Assembly: GCA_002238725.1 (NCBI GenBank)
Contig: MPMX01000010.1
Coordinates: forward strand, 33,385 to 97,384
Direction of reading: 5' to 3'
Length of the DNA: 64,000 nucleotides
Origin: Rhodospirillaceae bacterium bin65
GTDB lineage: Bacteria; Pseudomonadota; Alphaproteobacteria; Bin65
Shown here: one piece after another, positions 38,869 to 47,851 of the stretch
Numbering within the stretch: position 1 is the first letter of the stretch
Layout of the letters: every line of letters starts with the position of its first letter
Translations under genes and position numbers: made by a program
Notes under the pieces: generated by a model
Told to the model about the DNA's origin: nothing
Databases searched by the model: none
Seen by the model: the letters and a program-made list of their open reading frames with translations, nothing else

Positions 38869-41694
38869 ATGGCCAAGGCCGACGCATCCGCAGACGACGT
38901 CAAGAAAGTCCCGTTCTACTGCTACCAGTGCGTAGCGGGGCCGGACCTGGCGAAAGTGACCGTCCGCAACGGCGTGGCGGAACGGCTGGAAGCCAATTTC
39001 GACATCGCGGAGGAACATCCGGGCGGCGGCCGGGTCTGTGTCAAGGCGTTTGGCCTGATCCAGAAAACCTACAACCCCAACCGGATCAAGCAGCCGATGA
39101 AGCGGACCAACCCGAACAAGGGGCGGGACGAGGATCCGGGCTTCGTGCCGATTTCCTGGGAAGAGGCCTTCGGCATCATCGGCGAGAAGTTCCGCGAGGT
39201 GCGCGCCAGGGGGCTGGTCAACGAGAACGGCCATCCGCGTCTCGCGACCTCGACCGGCGGCGGCGGCACGCCGGTGCAGTACATGGGCACATTCCCGGCC
39301 TTCATGGCGGCCTGGGGGCCGATCGACCAGGGCTTCGGCGCCGGCCAGGGCGTGAAATGCTACCATTCCGAGCATCTCTACGGCGAGCTGTGGCACCGCG
39401 CCTTCATCGTGGCGCCGGATACGCCCTATGTGAACTTCATCCTGAACTGCGGCGCGAACACCGAGGCGCAGTCCGGCGTGGTAGGCATCTGGCGCGAGGC
39501 CAACGCCCGGGCGCGCGGCGCAAAGCGCGTCCATGTCGAGCCGCATATGTCGATCACGGCGGCGGCCTCGGCCGAATGGGTGCCGATCAAACCGAAGACC
39601 GACGCCGCCTTCCTGTTCGCGCTGATCCACCGGATCGTGCACGAGCGCGGCTGGGCGGATGTCTGCGACGTGCCGTTCCTCAAGAACCGCTCGAACTCGC
39701 CCTATCTGGTCGGCCCCAACGGATTTTTCGTACGCGATCCCGATGGCAAACCGCTGATCTGGGACGCCGCCGACGGCGCGGCAAAGCCCTATGACGCCGA
39801 AATCGGCGACGCCGCGATGGAAGGCGTCTACGAAGTCGACGGCTACGAACTCGGGCCCGACAACACGCGCTGGGACCATAAGGGCGTGGCAGCGAAACCG
39901 TCCTTCCAGCTCATGCTGGACCTGATCGCGCAATACACGCCTGAATGGGCCGAGGCCGAGTGCGAGGTACCGGCGGAGACCATCCGGCGGGTGGCGGACG
40001 AATTTATCGCCCATGCCTGCGTCGGCGAGACCATCGAGATCGAAGGCAAGACGCTGCCGTTCCGGCCGGTCGCCATCCTGCTCGGCAAGAGCGTCAACAA
40101 CGGCTGGGGCGGCTACCACACCTGCTGGGCGCGCACCATGCTCGCCGTGCTGGTCGGCGCGCTGGAAGTGCCGGGCGGGACGCTCGGCACGGCGGTGAAG
40201 CTGGTGCGGCCGGCAGCCTCGCGGGTCGGCTCCGTCATTCCGGGCGAAGACGGCTTCATGCGCTACCAGTTCAACGCGACCTCGTCGAACGCCTGGAACC
40301 GCGATCCGCACATCCGCAACGCCTACAAGACGCTGGTGCCGCTCGTCTCCGACAGCCCGTGGTCGCCGGCTCTGGGACCCGCGCATCTGCCCTGGCTGTT
40401 CCAGAAGCATCAGCCGAAGAGCTGGCCGCGCCACGATCCGCCGGACATCTGGATGTGCTACCGCACAAATCCGTCGATCAGTTCGTGGAACGCGCCGGAG
40501 GTCTCGAACCGGCTGGCCGAGTTCCCGTTCATCGTCGCCTTCGCCTACACGATGGACGAGACCAACCATTTTGCCGACGTGCTGCTGCCGGAATCGACCG
40601 ATCTGGAATCGACCCAGCTGATCCGCATCGGCGGCACCAAGTTCCAGGAAAATTTCTGGCACCACGAAGGCTGGGCGATCCGCACCAAGGCGGTCGAGCC
40701 GGTCAACGACACGATGGACATGTCGGACATCGTGACCCGCCTGGCCCAGGAGGCCGGGATTCTGGACGCCTATGTCGGCGCCATCAACGGCGGCGCGGCG
40801 GGCACGAAACTGGCGCGTCCCGGCAAATTCGATTTCAGCCTGCCGGCCGGAGAGCCGCCGGACTCGGAGACCGTCTGGGACAACATGTGCAAGGCCGCCT
40901 CCTGGGACATGACCGGCGGCGCGGACATTCACGACCTCGATTGGTTCCGCGAACACGGCTATATGCTGAAGGACTACAACCAGCTCGACTGGTACATCTA
41001 CCCGGCGCTGGAGGCGCAGAACCTGCGCTTCGAACTGCCCTACCAGGAGCGGCTGACCCGCCACGGCCAGGAACTGGCGATGCGCCTGGGCGAAATCGGC
41101 GTCGACTGGTGGGAAACCCAGTTGCGCGAATACGAGTTCATGCCGACCTACGAATCCTTCCCGGAGATCTGGGAGGACTACGTCCGCGATTTCGGGCGCG
41201 ATCCGGCCGAGTATCCGTTCTGGGCGTTGACCGCCCGCTCCTTCCAGTATGCCTGGGGCGCCAATGTCGGCCTGCCGCTGATCGCCGAGGTCGCCGACAA
41301 CATTGCAGGCCACAGCGGCGTCGTGATCAACCGCCGCCGGGCGCGGGAACTGCGGATCGAGGAGGGCGAGCAGATCGTCGTCGAATCGGTCACCGGGCGC
41401 ACGGAAGGTCCCGCGGTGCTGCGCGAGGGCATCCGCCCCGACACGGTCCTGATGATCGGCCAGTTCGACCACTGGAAGACGCCCTTCGCCAAGGACCTCA
41501 ACCGGCCGAGCCTGAACAGCGTGACCGACATTTCGCTCAAGCTTACCGATTCGACCGGCTCCGGCTCGGATATCGTCTGCGTGAAGGTCTACAAGGCCTC
41601 GGAGAAGCACCTCCAGAAGCCGCTCGCCGTCGAGGAAATGGGCCGCTACGACGGCAATATCGCCACCGCCGCCTTCGCCCAGGCGGCGGAGTGA
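38869..41694 (+). CDS. molybdopterin oxidoreductase, catalytic subunit (PadB/DMSO-reductase family)
   Basis: From ATG 38869 a 941-residue CISM-type molybdenum enzyme. The N-terminus has Cys18, Cys21 and Cys57; the third Cys of the usual Cx2Cx3C start of the FS0 cluster is not there (CYQCVAGP). Cys164 in GVKCYHSEHLYG is the best candidate for the Mo ligand. The long insertions and tail with WALTARSFQYAW and NRRRARELRIEEGEQ match the bis-MGD binding domains. Together with the fused Fe-S/membrane gene downstream it resembles phenylacetyl-CoA:acceptor oxidoreductase, but other acceptors are possible. There is no Tat signal; it ends three bases before the DUF559 cassette. Confidence 0.85.
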   Translation: MAKADASADDVKKVPFYCYQCVAGPDLAKVTVRNGVAERLEANFDIAEEHPGGGRVCVKAFGLIQKTYNPNRIKQPMKRTNPNKGRDEDPGFVPISWEEAFGIIGEKFREVRARGLVNENGHPRLATSTGGGGTPVQYMGTFPAFMAAWGPIDQGFGAGQGVKCYHSEHLYGELWHRAFIVAPDTPYVNFILNCGANTEAQSGVVGIWREANARARGAKRVHVEPHMSITAAASAEWVPIKPKTDAAFLFALIHRIVHERGWADVCDVPFLKNRSNSPYLVGPNGFFVRDPDGKPLIWDAADGAAKPYDAEIGDAAMEGVYEVDGYELGPDNTRWDHKGVAAKPSFQLMLDLIAQYTPEWAEAECEVPAETIRRVADEFIAHACVGETIEIEGKTLPFRPVAILLGKSVNNGWGGYHTCWARTMLAVLVGALEVPGGTLGTAVKLVRPAASRVGSVIPGEDGFMRYQFNATSSNAWNRDPHIRNAYKTLVPLVSDSPWSPALGPAHLPWLFQKHQPKSWPRHDPPDIWMCYRTNPSISSWNAPEVSNRLAEFPFIVAFAYTMDETNHFADVLLPESTDLESTQLIRIGGTKFQENFWHHEGWAIRTKAVEPVNDTMDMSDIVTRLAQEAGILDAYVGAINGGAAGTKLARPGKFDFSLPAGEPPDSETVWDNMCKAASWDMTGGADIHDLDWFREHGYMLKDYNQLDWYIYPALEAQNLRFELPYQERLTRHGQELAMRLGEIGVDWWETQLREYEFMPTYESFPEIWEDYVRDFGRDPAEYPFWALTARSFQYAWGANVGLPLIAEVADNIAGHSGVVINRRRARELRIEEGEQIVVESVTGRTEGPAVLREGIRPDTVLMIGQFDHWKTPFAKDLNRPSLNSVTDISLKLTDSTGSGSDIVCVKVYKASEKHLQKPLAVEEMGRYDGNIATAAFAQAAE

Positions 41695-41696
41695 CA

Positions 41697-42284
41697 ATGG
41701 CGCTCGATCCCTATACCTCCCCCTCTGCAGAGGGGGAGGTCGGCGAGCGAAGCGAGCCGGGTGGGGGTGCCGTCTATCGCGGCGCCAAGGCACCCCCATC
41801 GACGTCGCTGCGCGAGGCCACTTCCCCCTCTGAAGAGGGGGAAGAATCGAAAGTGCAGCGGGCGAAAAGGACGGATTTCGCAAAAAAACTGGCACGCAGG
41901 CTGCGCAAGCAACCGACTGATGCCGAAAATCGCCTTTGGTACTTCCTGCACAAGAAGCAACTGGACGGTCTGCGCTTCAAGCGCCAGGAGCCGATTGGCA
42001 ACTATGTCGCCGACTTCGTCTGCCCCACTCTCAAACTCATTGTTGAAGTCGACGGCGGACAGCATGGCATCGAGGTTGAGAAAGATGAGGCCCGAACGGC
42101 GTGGTTGGAGTCTCAGGGATATACCGTCATCCGGTTCTGGAATAACGAGGTGATGGAAAATATCGAAGGCGTGTTGGCGACCGTTCGAGAGGAGGTTGCG
42201 GCGCTGAAGGGGAATCGAACGACACCCCCATCGACCTCGCTGCGCTCGGCCACTTCCCCCTCTGAAGAGGGGGAAGGACAATGA
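41697..42284 (+). CDS. DUF559 (Vsr-fold endonuclease-like) protein inside a repeat cassette
   Basis: The open frame is 195 residues from ATG 41697, but residues 1-52 and the last ~20 are translated repeat sequence (SPSAEGEVGERSEPGGG, STSLREATSPSEEGEE, STSLRSATSPSEEGEG). The true start is probably GTG 41853, with the repeat's GAGGGGGAAG as ribosome-binding site. The core has the DUF559 pattern: AKKLARRLRKQPTDAENRLW, then IGNYVADFVCPTLKLIVEVD (Asp and Glu-x-Asp of a PD-(D/E)xK/Vsr-like site), GGQH, and GYTVIRFWNNEVM. It interrupts the molybdoenzyme operon. Confidence 0.85.
   Translation: MALDPYTSPSAEGEVGERSEPGGGAVYRGAKAPPSTSLREATSPSEEGEESKVQRAKRTDFAKKLARRLRKQPTDAENRLWYFLHKKQLDGLRFKRQEPIGNYVADFVCPTLKLIVEVDGGQHGIEVEKDEARTAWLESQGYTVIRFWNNEVMENIEGVLATVREEVAALKGNRTTPPSTSLRSATSPSEEGEGQ
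41711..41845 (+). repeat. left repeat pair of the DUF559 cassette
   Basis: Two inverted copies of one unit. The first (about 41711-41774) reads TACCTCCCCCTCTGCAGAGG then GGGAGGTCGGCGAGCGAAGC and ends GTGGGGGTGCC. The second (about 41789-41845) is the same unit in reverse, CACCCCCATCGACGTCGCTG then CGCGAGGCCACTTCCCCCTC. Each has a perfect CCCCCTCTNNAGAGGGGG-like hairpin at one end. Confidence 0.85.
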
Positions 42285-42361
42285 TGGCGGCCGGTCATTA
42301 TACCTCCCCCTCTTCAGAGGGGGAGGTCGGCAAGCGAAGCGCGCCGGGTGGGAGTGCCGTC
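42221..42361 (+). repeat. right repeat pair of the DUF559 cassette
   Basis: The same unit occurs twice again: reverse orientation at about 42221-42277 (CACCCCCATCGACCTCGCTG) and forward at about 42299-42361 (ACCTCCCCCTCTTCAGAGGG). The overall order is unit forward, unit reverse, DUF559 core, unit reverse, unit forward. The outer copies are direct repeats of each other, as are the inner ones. Confidence 0.85.
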
Positions 42362-42383
42362 GGGCGAAATATTGTGAAGAACG

Positions 42384-44153
42384 ATGGCTGACGCCCTTTG
42401 CCACGACCCGGAACACACCCCGCGCTGGGGCATGGCGATCGACGTCAACCGCTGCGTCGGTTGCCAGACCTGCACGATCGCCTGCAAGCACTGGAACGAC
42501 ACGCTACCGGATATCCAGTGGCGCCGGGTGATCGATGTCGAGCAGGGCGAGTATCCGAACGTCCAGCGCCAGTTCCTGGTCACCGGCTGCCAGCATTGCG
42601 CCGAGCCGCCCTGCGTCCCGGTCTGCCCGACCGGCGCGACCCGCCAGCGCGAAGACGGCTTGGTGACGATGGACTACGACGTGTGCATCGGCTGCGCCTA
42701 TTGCGCGGTCGCCTGCCCCTACCAGGCCCGCACCATCGCCCATGAAATCCACGGCTATTACGATGGCGAGATCACGCGCCAGGAAGAGGCGGTGTTCGAC
42801 GACGGCCGGATTGGCGTCGCCCAGAAATGCACCTTCTGCTCGGACCGAGTCGACAGCGGCCTCGCCGCCGGCTTGACGCCGGGCCTCGATCCGGACGCGA
42901 CGCCGGCCTGTTCCGCCGCCTGCATCGCTTCAGCCATCACCTTCGGCGACTACAACGATCCGGACAGCAACGTCTCGCAGCTCGTCCGCGACAACCCGGC
43001 GTTCCAGATGCACGAGGAACTCGGGACCGATCCGCAGATCAAATATCTCTACACGACACCGGCCGTTCCGGGCCGCGAGCCGGAGGCCGACGACCTTTCC
43101 GACGAACGCCTCGCCGATCCGGCCAACCCGCTGGTCGGAAAGGTCCAGCAATTCTGGGACTGGCGCGCCGCCATGAACTGGATGTTCGGCGGCGTCGGCA
43201 GCGGATTTGTCTTCGCCGCCTGGCTGATATCCTTCGTTGTGCCGGCCGACGCAACCGCCGAATTCGGCCTGTGGCTGTCGGCGGCGCAATTCGCCGGCGC
43301 CGGCCTGATGGCGTTCGGCCTGTTTTTCGTGTTCCTGAAGATCGGCCGGAAAATGCGTTTCTGGCGCGCCGTTTCCCGGCCGCAAACTTCGTGGATGACG
43401 CGCGAGCTTTATATCGTCGCCGTTTTTGGCATCGCGGTGCTGCTTGGCATCGCGACGCAGCATCCCGCCGCCCAGGCCGTTGCAGCTTTCGCGGCGCTCG
43501 GCTTCCTCGGCTGTCAGGCGATGATCCTGTATCGGGCACGCGGCATCCCGGCCTGGCGGCACAGGCTCATGCCCTGGATGATCGTTGCAACCGGCCTGCT
43601 CGAAGGCTTCGCCCTGCTGCTGCCGGCCCTTGCGCTCAGCATCGGCCTGCTGGCGGCGTTCCAGTTGCTCGTGCCGCTCGAAATCTTCATCTATACCTCT
43701 CTCGCCCTGAAGACGATCGAGACCTCCGGTATCCTCATTGTCGTTCTGGCGGCGGCAAACCTGATCCTCTGGACCGCCTACCGGCGCACGGCGGCGGACA
43801 GCGGGATCGGTCCGCTGGCGCGGGCGGTGCTGGCGAAGGTCTACCGGCGGGTGCTGATTCTCGGCACGGGGCTGCCGGCGATCCTGTACCTGACCGGCCT
43901 GGTTGCGTTCGGAATGGGGCAGACGGGCACGCGCCTCGCCGTCGGCGTGTGGCTCGCCGGCAGCCTTCTTGCCATCCTTTGCGGCGCCTATTGGAAATTC
44001 ATGATTGTGGCCCGCGCCGGCTACCAGCAGGGCTTCGCGATGCCGAAGCAGCCGCATCGCGGCTCCGGCGCGCGGGCCGCGCCGCCCCGGCTCGACGGCA
44101 CCGTCATGCGGCCCGGGGCGCCGCTGGCCGAGGCGCCGGCGGGAGTCGGCTAG
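42384..44153 (+). CDS. fused four-cluster ferredoxin / NrfD-type membrane subunit
   Basis: A 589-residue fusion. Residues 1-200 form a DmsB/PadC-like Fe-S subunit with four four-Cys sets: Cys24/27/30/34, 69/72/77/81, 101/104/107/111, and 149/152 with 176/180. Residues from about 265 to 560 form eight or so membrane helices of the NrfD/DmsC type. In most CISM enzymes these are separate subunits. The fusion would hand electrons from the Mo subunit to the quinone pool. The final 35 residues are a basic, Pro/Ala-rich tail. Confidence 0.88.
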   Translation: MADALCHDPEHTPRWGMAIDVNRCVGCQTCTIACKHWNDTLPDIQWRRVIDVEQGEYPNVQRQFLVTGCQHCAEPPCVPVCPTGATRQREDGLVTMDYDVCIGCAYCAVACPYQARTIAHEIHGYYDGEITRQEEAVFDDGRIGVAQKCTFCSDRVDSGLAAGLTPGLDPDATPACSAACIASAITFGDYNDPDSNVSQLVRDNPAFQMHEELGTDPQIKYLYTTPAVPGREPEADDLSDERLADPANPLVGKVQQFWDWRAAMNWMFGGVGSGFVFAAWLISFVVPADATAEFGLWLSAAQFAGAGLMAFGLFFVFLKIGRKMRFWRAVSRPQTSWMTRELYIVAVFGIAVLLGIATQHPAAQAVAAFAALGFLGCQAMILYRARGIPAWRHRLMPWMIVATGLLEGFALLLPALALSIGLLAAFQLLVPLEIFIYTSLALKTIETSGILIVVLAAANLILWTAYRRTAADSGIGPLARAVLAKVYRRVLILGTGLPAILYLTGLVAFGMGQTGTRLAVGVWLAGSLLAILCGAYWKFMIVARAGYQQGFAMPKQPHRGSGARAAPPRLDGTVMRPGAPLAEAPAGVG

Positions 44154-44179
44154 GCGGCGCGCACCGAAACGCGGGTGCC

Positions 44180-44362
44180 GTGCTCTACCTCTTTGCTGCG
44201 GCGGTCTTCGCCGGCTCCTGGATCGCCTACCGGCGCACGCCGGAACACGACAAGCTCGCCAGACTGCTGTTCCGGCTCGGCATGGCCGCCGCCATCGCCG
44301 TCGCGATCTTAGGCTATGTCGTGTTCAACGTGGTGGAAGTCGGCGGCGAAATACCCGGATAG
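44180..44362 (+). CDS. small two-helix membrane protein downstream of the molybdoenzyme
   Basis: A 60-residue frame from GTG 44180, too short for standard screening. It reads as two hydrophobic helices (VLYLFAAAVFAGSWIAYR, then MAAAIAVAILGYVVFNVV) with a charged connector (TPEHDKLARLLF). The composition is that of a real membrane protein. It follows the NrfD-type gene by 26 bases and may be an accessory anchor of the complex. The start is uncertain. Confidence 0.55.
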   Translation: MLYLFAAAVFAGSWIAYRRTPEHDKLARLLFRLGMAAAIAVAILGYVVFNVVEVGGEIPG

Positions 44363-44406
44363 GGCGGCAAGCCGGACGAGGGCGTCCGGAGCCGGAACTT
44401 CGCCGG

Positions 44407-44817
44407 TCAGCCATTCTGACCGAGTGCTGCACGAAGCCGGGAAATCAGCGAGTCGCGGGCTGCATCGTCGTAGTCCGCCGCCGGAACTCTGCCCCAGACC
44501 GGGCCGGGCCAGGCCGGGTCGGTCGTAAAGCGGGCGATGATGTGGATGTGCAATTGGGGAACCTGGTTCCCCAGGGCAGCCACGTTCATCTTTTCGGGCC
44601 GGTACAGGTCGACGAGCGCCTGGCTGCACCGGCGGATTTCTTCCAGGACCGCGATGCCGTCCGCGTCGTTCAGGTCGTGCAGGTCGCGCAGGCCGTCGCG
44701 CCGCGGCGACAGCACCAGCCATGGATAGTTGGCATCCCTCGACAGCAGGACCCGGCACAGTTCCAGATCGCAGACCGGGACCGTCTCGTCCGCCAGTTGC
44801 GGATGGAGCGTGTACAT
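44407..44817 (-). CDS. HIT-domain nucleotide-binding protein
   Basis: A 136-residue HIT protein. The HxHx signature reads VPQLHIHIIAR, with GPVWGRVP following; this is the family form typical of diadenosine hydrolase-like HIT proteins of alphaproteobacteria. They cleave nucleotide phosphoramidates or dinucleoside polyphosphates. It is 14 bases downstream of the cyclophilin gene and probably in the same transcript. Confidence 0.9.
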   Translation of the reverse strand: MYTLHPQLADETVPVCDLELCRVLLSRDANYPWLVLSPRRDGLRDLHDLNDADGIAVLEEIRRCSQALVDLYRPEKMNVAALGNQVPQLHIHIIARFTTDPAWPGPVWGRVPAADYDDAARDSLISRLRAALGQNG

Positions 44818-44831
44818 CGCCGGCCGCCCGG

Positions 44832-45434
44832 CTAGTTCCCGCTTTCAACGTCCGCTGCGACCCGCAGGCTGACAATCTTGTCGGGCCGGGACGGCGGCTC
44901 GCCCGCCGTAATTCCGTCGATCAGGTCCATGCCTTCGATCACCTTGCCCCAGATCGTGTACTGTCCGTTCAGGTGCGCCGCCGGGGCGAAGCAGATGAAC
45001 CACTGGCTGTCGCCGCTGTTCGGATCGGACGTGCGCGCCATGCCGATGGTGCCGCGTTCGAACGACAGTTCGCGGGAAAATTCGGCCGGCAGTTTTTGCC
45101 CGCTGCCGCCGGTGCCCGTGCCGGTGGGGTCGCCGGTCTGGGCCATGAAACCCGGAATTACACGGTGAAAGACGATGCCGTCATAAAATTTCTCGCGCGT
45201 CAGTTCCTTGATCCGCGCAACATGCTTCGGCGCCTCGTCGGGATAGAGTTCTATGGTCACACGGCCGTTTTTCAGTTCCAAGTAGAGCATATTCTCCAGC
45301 TTTCCGGATTTCTGCGCGCCGGCGGAAGCGGCAACCGTCACCGCCAAGGCTAGGGTCAGGACCACAGCGAGAAACCCCCGGACGGCGTTGCGGACGCCGC
45401 GGACTGCCGGCTGCGATGGCGAATAGACTGTCAT
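44832..45434 (-). CDS. periplasmic cyclophilin-type peptidyl-prolyl isomerase
   Basis: A 200-residue exported protein: hydrophobic signal region (residues about 18-40, ending ASAGAQ) and a cyclophilin domain with FYDGIVFHRVIPGFMAQTGD, GTIGMARTSDPNSGDSQWFI and LNGQYTIWGKVIEGMD. It catalyses proline isomerisation during folding in the periplasm. It heads the two-gene unit with the HIT protein. Confidence 0.93.
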   Translation of the reverse strand: MTVYSPSQPAVRGVRNAVRGFLAVVLTLALAVTVAASAGAQKSGKLENMLYLELKNGRVTIELYPDEAPKHVARIKELTREKFYDGIVFHRVIPGFMAQTGDPTGTGTGGSGQKLPAEFSRELSFERGTIGMARTSDPNSGDSQWFICFAPAAHLNGQYTIWGKVIEGMDLIDGITAGEPPSRPDKIVSLRVAADVESGN

Positions 45435-45601
45435 GGCAGAGCCTTAGCGCGCCGCGCGCCGCAGGACCAGCGGGCCGCGTCAATCCGGCAGGATGCTTCG
45501 CCTGCCGGTTGTATTGTCCCGCACGACCGGAGATTCATACTTGCGCCAGCGCGCGCGGTCCCGGCCGTATGTTGCGTGCGATTCCGCAACGGGAGATGGA
45601 C

Positions 45602-46501
45602 ATGACAACGACCGGCTTTATCGGACTGGGTGCGATGGGACAGCCCATGGCGGCAAATCTCGTGCGCAAGGGGCATGACCTGATCGTCTACGACATTGCT
45701 CAGGATCGGACGCCGTTGCTGCGCGACCTCGGCGCGTCTGTCGCCGGTTCGGTCGCGGAAGTCGCCGAACAGTCAGGCACCGTCGTGACCATGGTGCCGG
45801 ATTCGTCCCAGGTCGAAGAGGTCATCCTGGGCCCCGGCGGCATCCTCGAATCGGGCTCCGCAGGACAGCTCGTCATGGACATGAGCACGATCGCACCGGA
45901 AACGACCGACCGGGTCGCGACGGCGTTGCAGGCGGCGGACCGGACGTTCGTCGATGCGCCGGTCGGCCGGTTGGTGACCAACGCCGAGGCCGGCACATCC
46001 CTGTTCATGGTCGGGGCCTCCGAACCGGATTTCGAACGGGTGCGCCCGCTGCTCGATTCGATGGGCGATACCATTGTGCATTGCGGCGAGCCCGGGACCG
46101 GCATTCGCTCCAAACTGGTCAATAATTTTCTGGTCATGGGCGTCAACCAGATGAACGCCGAAGCGCTCGCCCTCGCCCAGGGATTTGGCCTGGATCTCGC
46201 AACCACCCTGAAGGTGATCGGCGGCACGACGGCCGCCAACGGACAACTCTCGATCAATTGGCCGAACAAGGTGCTGAAAGGCGATCTGTCGCCTGGCTTT
46301 CGGATAAGGCTCGCCCACAAGGACGTTTCGCTCGCCGTCGACTTTGCGCGCAAGATCGGAATTCCGGTCTATGCCGGGGCTATTGTCCGCGAGAGCCTGG
46401 CCATGGCCATGTCATGCGACGACTATGGCGAGAAGGATTTTTCAGGCATCGCCGATCCGGTATCCGGACTGGCCAATCTGCCCCCGCCCCGGCTGACCTG
46501 A
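45602..46501 (+). CDS. beta-hydroxyacid dehydrogenase (HIBADH family)
   Basis: A 299-residue NAD(P)-dependent reductase; ATG 45602 sits a proper distance from GGGAG, and ATG 45596 would be too close. The Rossmann motif is GFIGLGAMGQPMAANL, the substrate motif DAPVGRLVTNAEAGTSLFMVG, and the catalytic Lys is in GTGIRSKLVNNF. The PVGR variant of the substrate loop differs from the usual PVSGG, as also in some sulfolactaldehyde-type reductases, so the substrate is open. Confidence 0.88.
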   Translation: MTTTGFIGLGAMGQPMAANLVRKGHDLIVYDIAQDRTPLLRDLGASVAGSVAEVAEQSGTVVTMVPDSSQVEEVILGPGGILESGSAGQLVMDMSTIAPETTDRVATALQAADRTFVDAPVGRLVTNAEAGTSLFMVGASEPDFERVRPLLDSMGDTIVHCGEPGTGIRSKLVNNFLVMGVNQMNAEALALAQGFGLDLATTLKVIGGTTAANGQLSINWPNKVLKGDLSPGFRIRLAHKDVSLAVDFARKIGIPVYAGAIVRESLAMAMSCDDYGEKDFSGIADPVSGLANLPPPRLT

Positions 46502-46534
46502 TCCCACGAAGCCGGCGCTGTTTATAGCAATGGA

Positions 46535-47053
46535 TCAGGTCGCCGCCTGGGACAACGCCTCCAGATCGTCGTCGGTGAGATTGCCGGGAACGATGGTGAC
46601 CGGGACGTTCAGCCGGCTGTGCAGCTTGCCGGTCAGGGCGGAGATCAGCGGTCCGGGATTGCGCCCGCCCCTGCCGGCGGCCAGCACCAGAATGGATATC
46701 GAGGGCTCTTCTTCCAGCAGACCCAGCAGTGCGTCGCGTGTCGCGCCATGGCGGATATACAGGACCGGCGCCTCCCCGGTGATCGCCTTGGCATCTTCGG
46801 CATAGCGGGAAAGCAGCGCCTCGGCTTCTTCGCGCTGCTCGGCTTCCAGCAGATCGTCGACCGCGGCCCAGTGACCGAAACCCTCCCGCTCAACTGCGGT
46901 GAACAGCGCGACCCGACCACCCGTCGCCCGGGCGCGCAGGCTGGCGTAGCGCAGCGCAACCGGCATTTCCTCCGACGAATCGACGACGACCAGGAAGATG
47001 CGCTCCGTCTGCCGCGTCCGGCCCCCTTTCGACGTTCCATCAAGCAGCGCCAC
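46535..47053 (-). CDS. universal stress protein (UspA family)
   Basis: A 172-residue single-domain Usp. It begins with the family beta-strand and ATP-binding pattern (RIFLVVVDSSEEMPVALRYA) and ends with the ILVLAAGRGGRNPGPLISAL and LHSRLNVPVTIVPGNL region. It follows the TIGR02186 gene by 33 bases on the same strand and completes the TauE/TIGR02186/Usp trio. Confidence 0.85.
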   Translation of the reverse strand: MALLDGTSKGGRTRQTERIFLVVVDSSEEMPVALRYASLRARATGGRVALFTAVEREGFGHWAAVDDLLEAEQREEAEALLSRYAEDAKAITGEAPVLYIRHGATRDALLGLLEEEPSISILVLAAGRGGRNPGPLISALTGKLHSRLNVPVTIVPGNLTDDDLEALSQAAT

Positions 47054-47086
47054 GCGGGCCTCCGGGGTTGATTGCGACCGGCCGGG

Positions 47087-47851
47087 TCATTTCCGTGCGA
47101 AAACCCAGCTGGCGCCCCATCCGGCGGCGACCGCCAGGATGATCGCAACGATACCGTACCAGATCGAATTCTGGTGGGCGAAGCGAAAGACCCGGGCGCT
47201 CAGCCCGGCCTTGCTGACCAGCAGCTTGCGCTCGAAGCGCTGGATGACGAAGCCGTCCTGCAACAACAGGAACCTGACCCTGTACGCCCCTGTCGGCACG
47301 TTCGAGGGAAAGAAGATTTCGGCCCGGAACAGGCGGACGCCGGAGGCCGGCAGGACGACCTTGGCAACATTCGGCCGGAAAAGGCCGGCGCGTCGCTGGT
47401 TGCGGATCAGGGCCTCGCGAAATCGGCTGGCCTCGCCTTCCGACACACGGGCGTTTTCCGGCTGGATCGGCAGCAGTTCGAGGTTTTCCGCGCCGATGCG
47501 AAACTTCTGCGCGCTGCGGGGCGACACGATCTTGTCGAGCGGACCGCTGGCCGCGACCGCGTAAAAGGACGGCGCGTTCGCGAAAGTGACCGAATGCCTG
47601 TTGATCCAGATGCCGCTCACCCGGCTCTTGCGGCGGACGATGGTGTCTTTCGGCGGCCCCTCCACGACGATCACGATATGGCCAGGCCCATCGGCAGCAC
47701 CGAAAAATATGACATTGTCGCCGATGAAACCGGTGGTAATTGCGACCGTGTCGCGCGACAGGTCAGCCGCCAGCTGTGCTGCCTGGCCGGCTGGCGCCGC
47801 CAGCAGCCCGATCAGGGACGCCGCAGCGAAAGCGAGGGCGCAGCGCCGCAT
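47087..47851 (-). CDS. TIGR02186-family exported membrane-anchored protein
   Basis: Read from ATG 47851, 254 residues: signal peptide (MRRCALAFAAASLIGLLAAP), a beta-rich periplasmic domain (GFIGDNVIFFGA, SGIWINRHSVTF), and one C-terminal membrane helix (WYGIVAIILAVAAGWGASWV). The family has no proven function and usually follows a TauE/SafE permease, as here, where its ATG shares one base with the permease stop. Confidence 0.85.
   Translation of the reverse strand: MRRCALAFAAASLIGLLAAPAGQAAQLAADLSRDTVAITTGFIGDNVIFFGAADGPGHIVIVVEGPPKDTIVRRKSRVSGIWINRHSVTFANAPSFYAVAASGPLDKIVSPRSAQKFRIGAENLELLPIQPENARVSEGEASRFREALIRNQRRAGLFRPNVAKVVLPASGVRLFRAEIFFPSNVPTGAYRVRFLLLQDGFVIQRFERKLLVSKAGLSARVFRFAHQNSIWYGIVAIILAVAAGWGASWVFARK

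Noticed and set aside
38728..41895. Minus-strand reading frame of more than 1000 codons opposite the molybdoenzyme gene
   Set aside because: It is the mirror of a conserved coding region, with no recognisable motif and with shadow-like composition.
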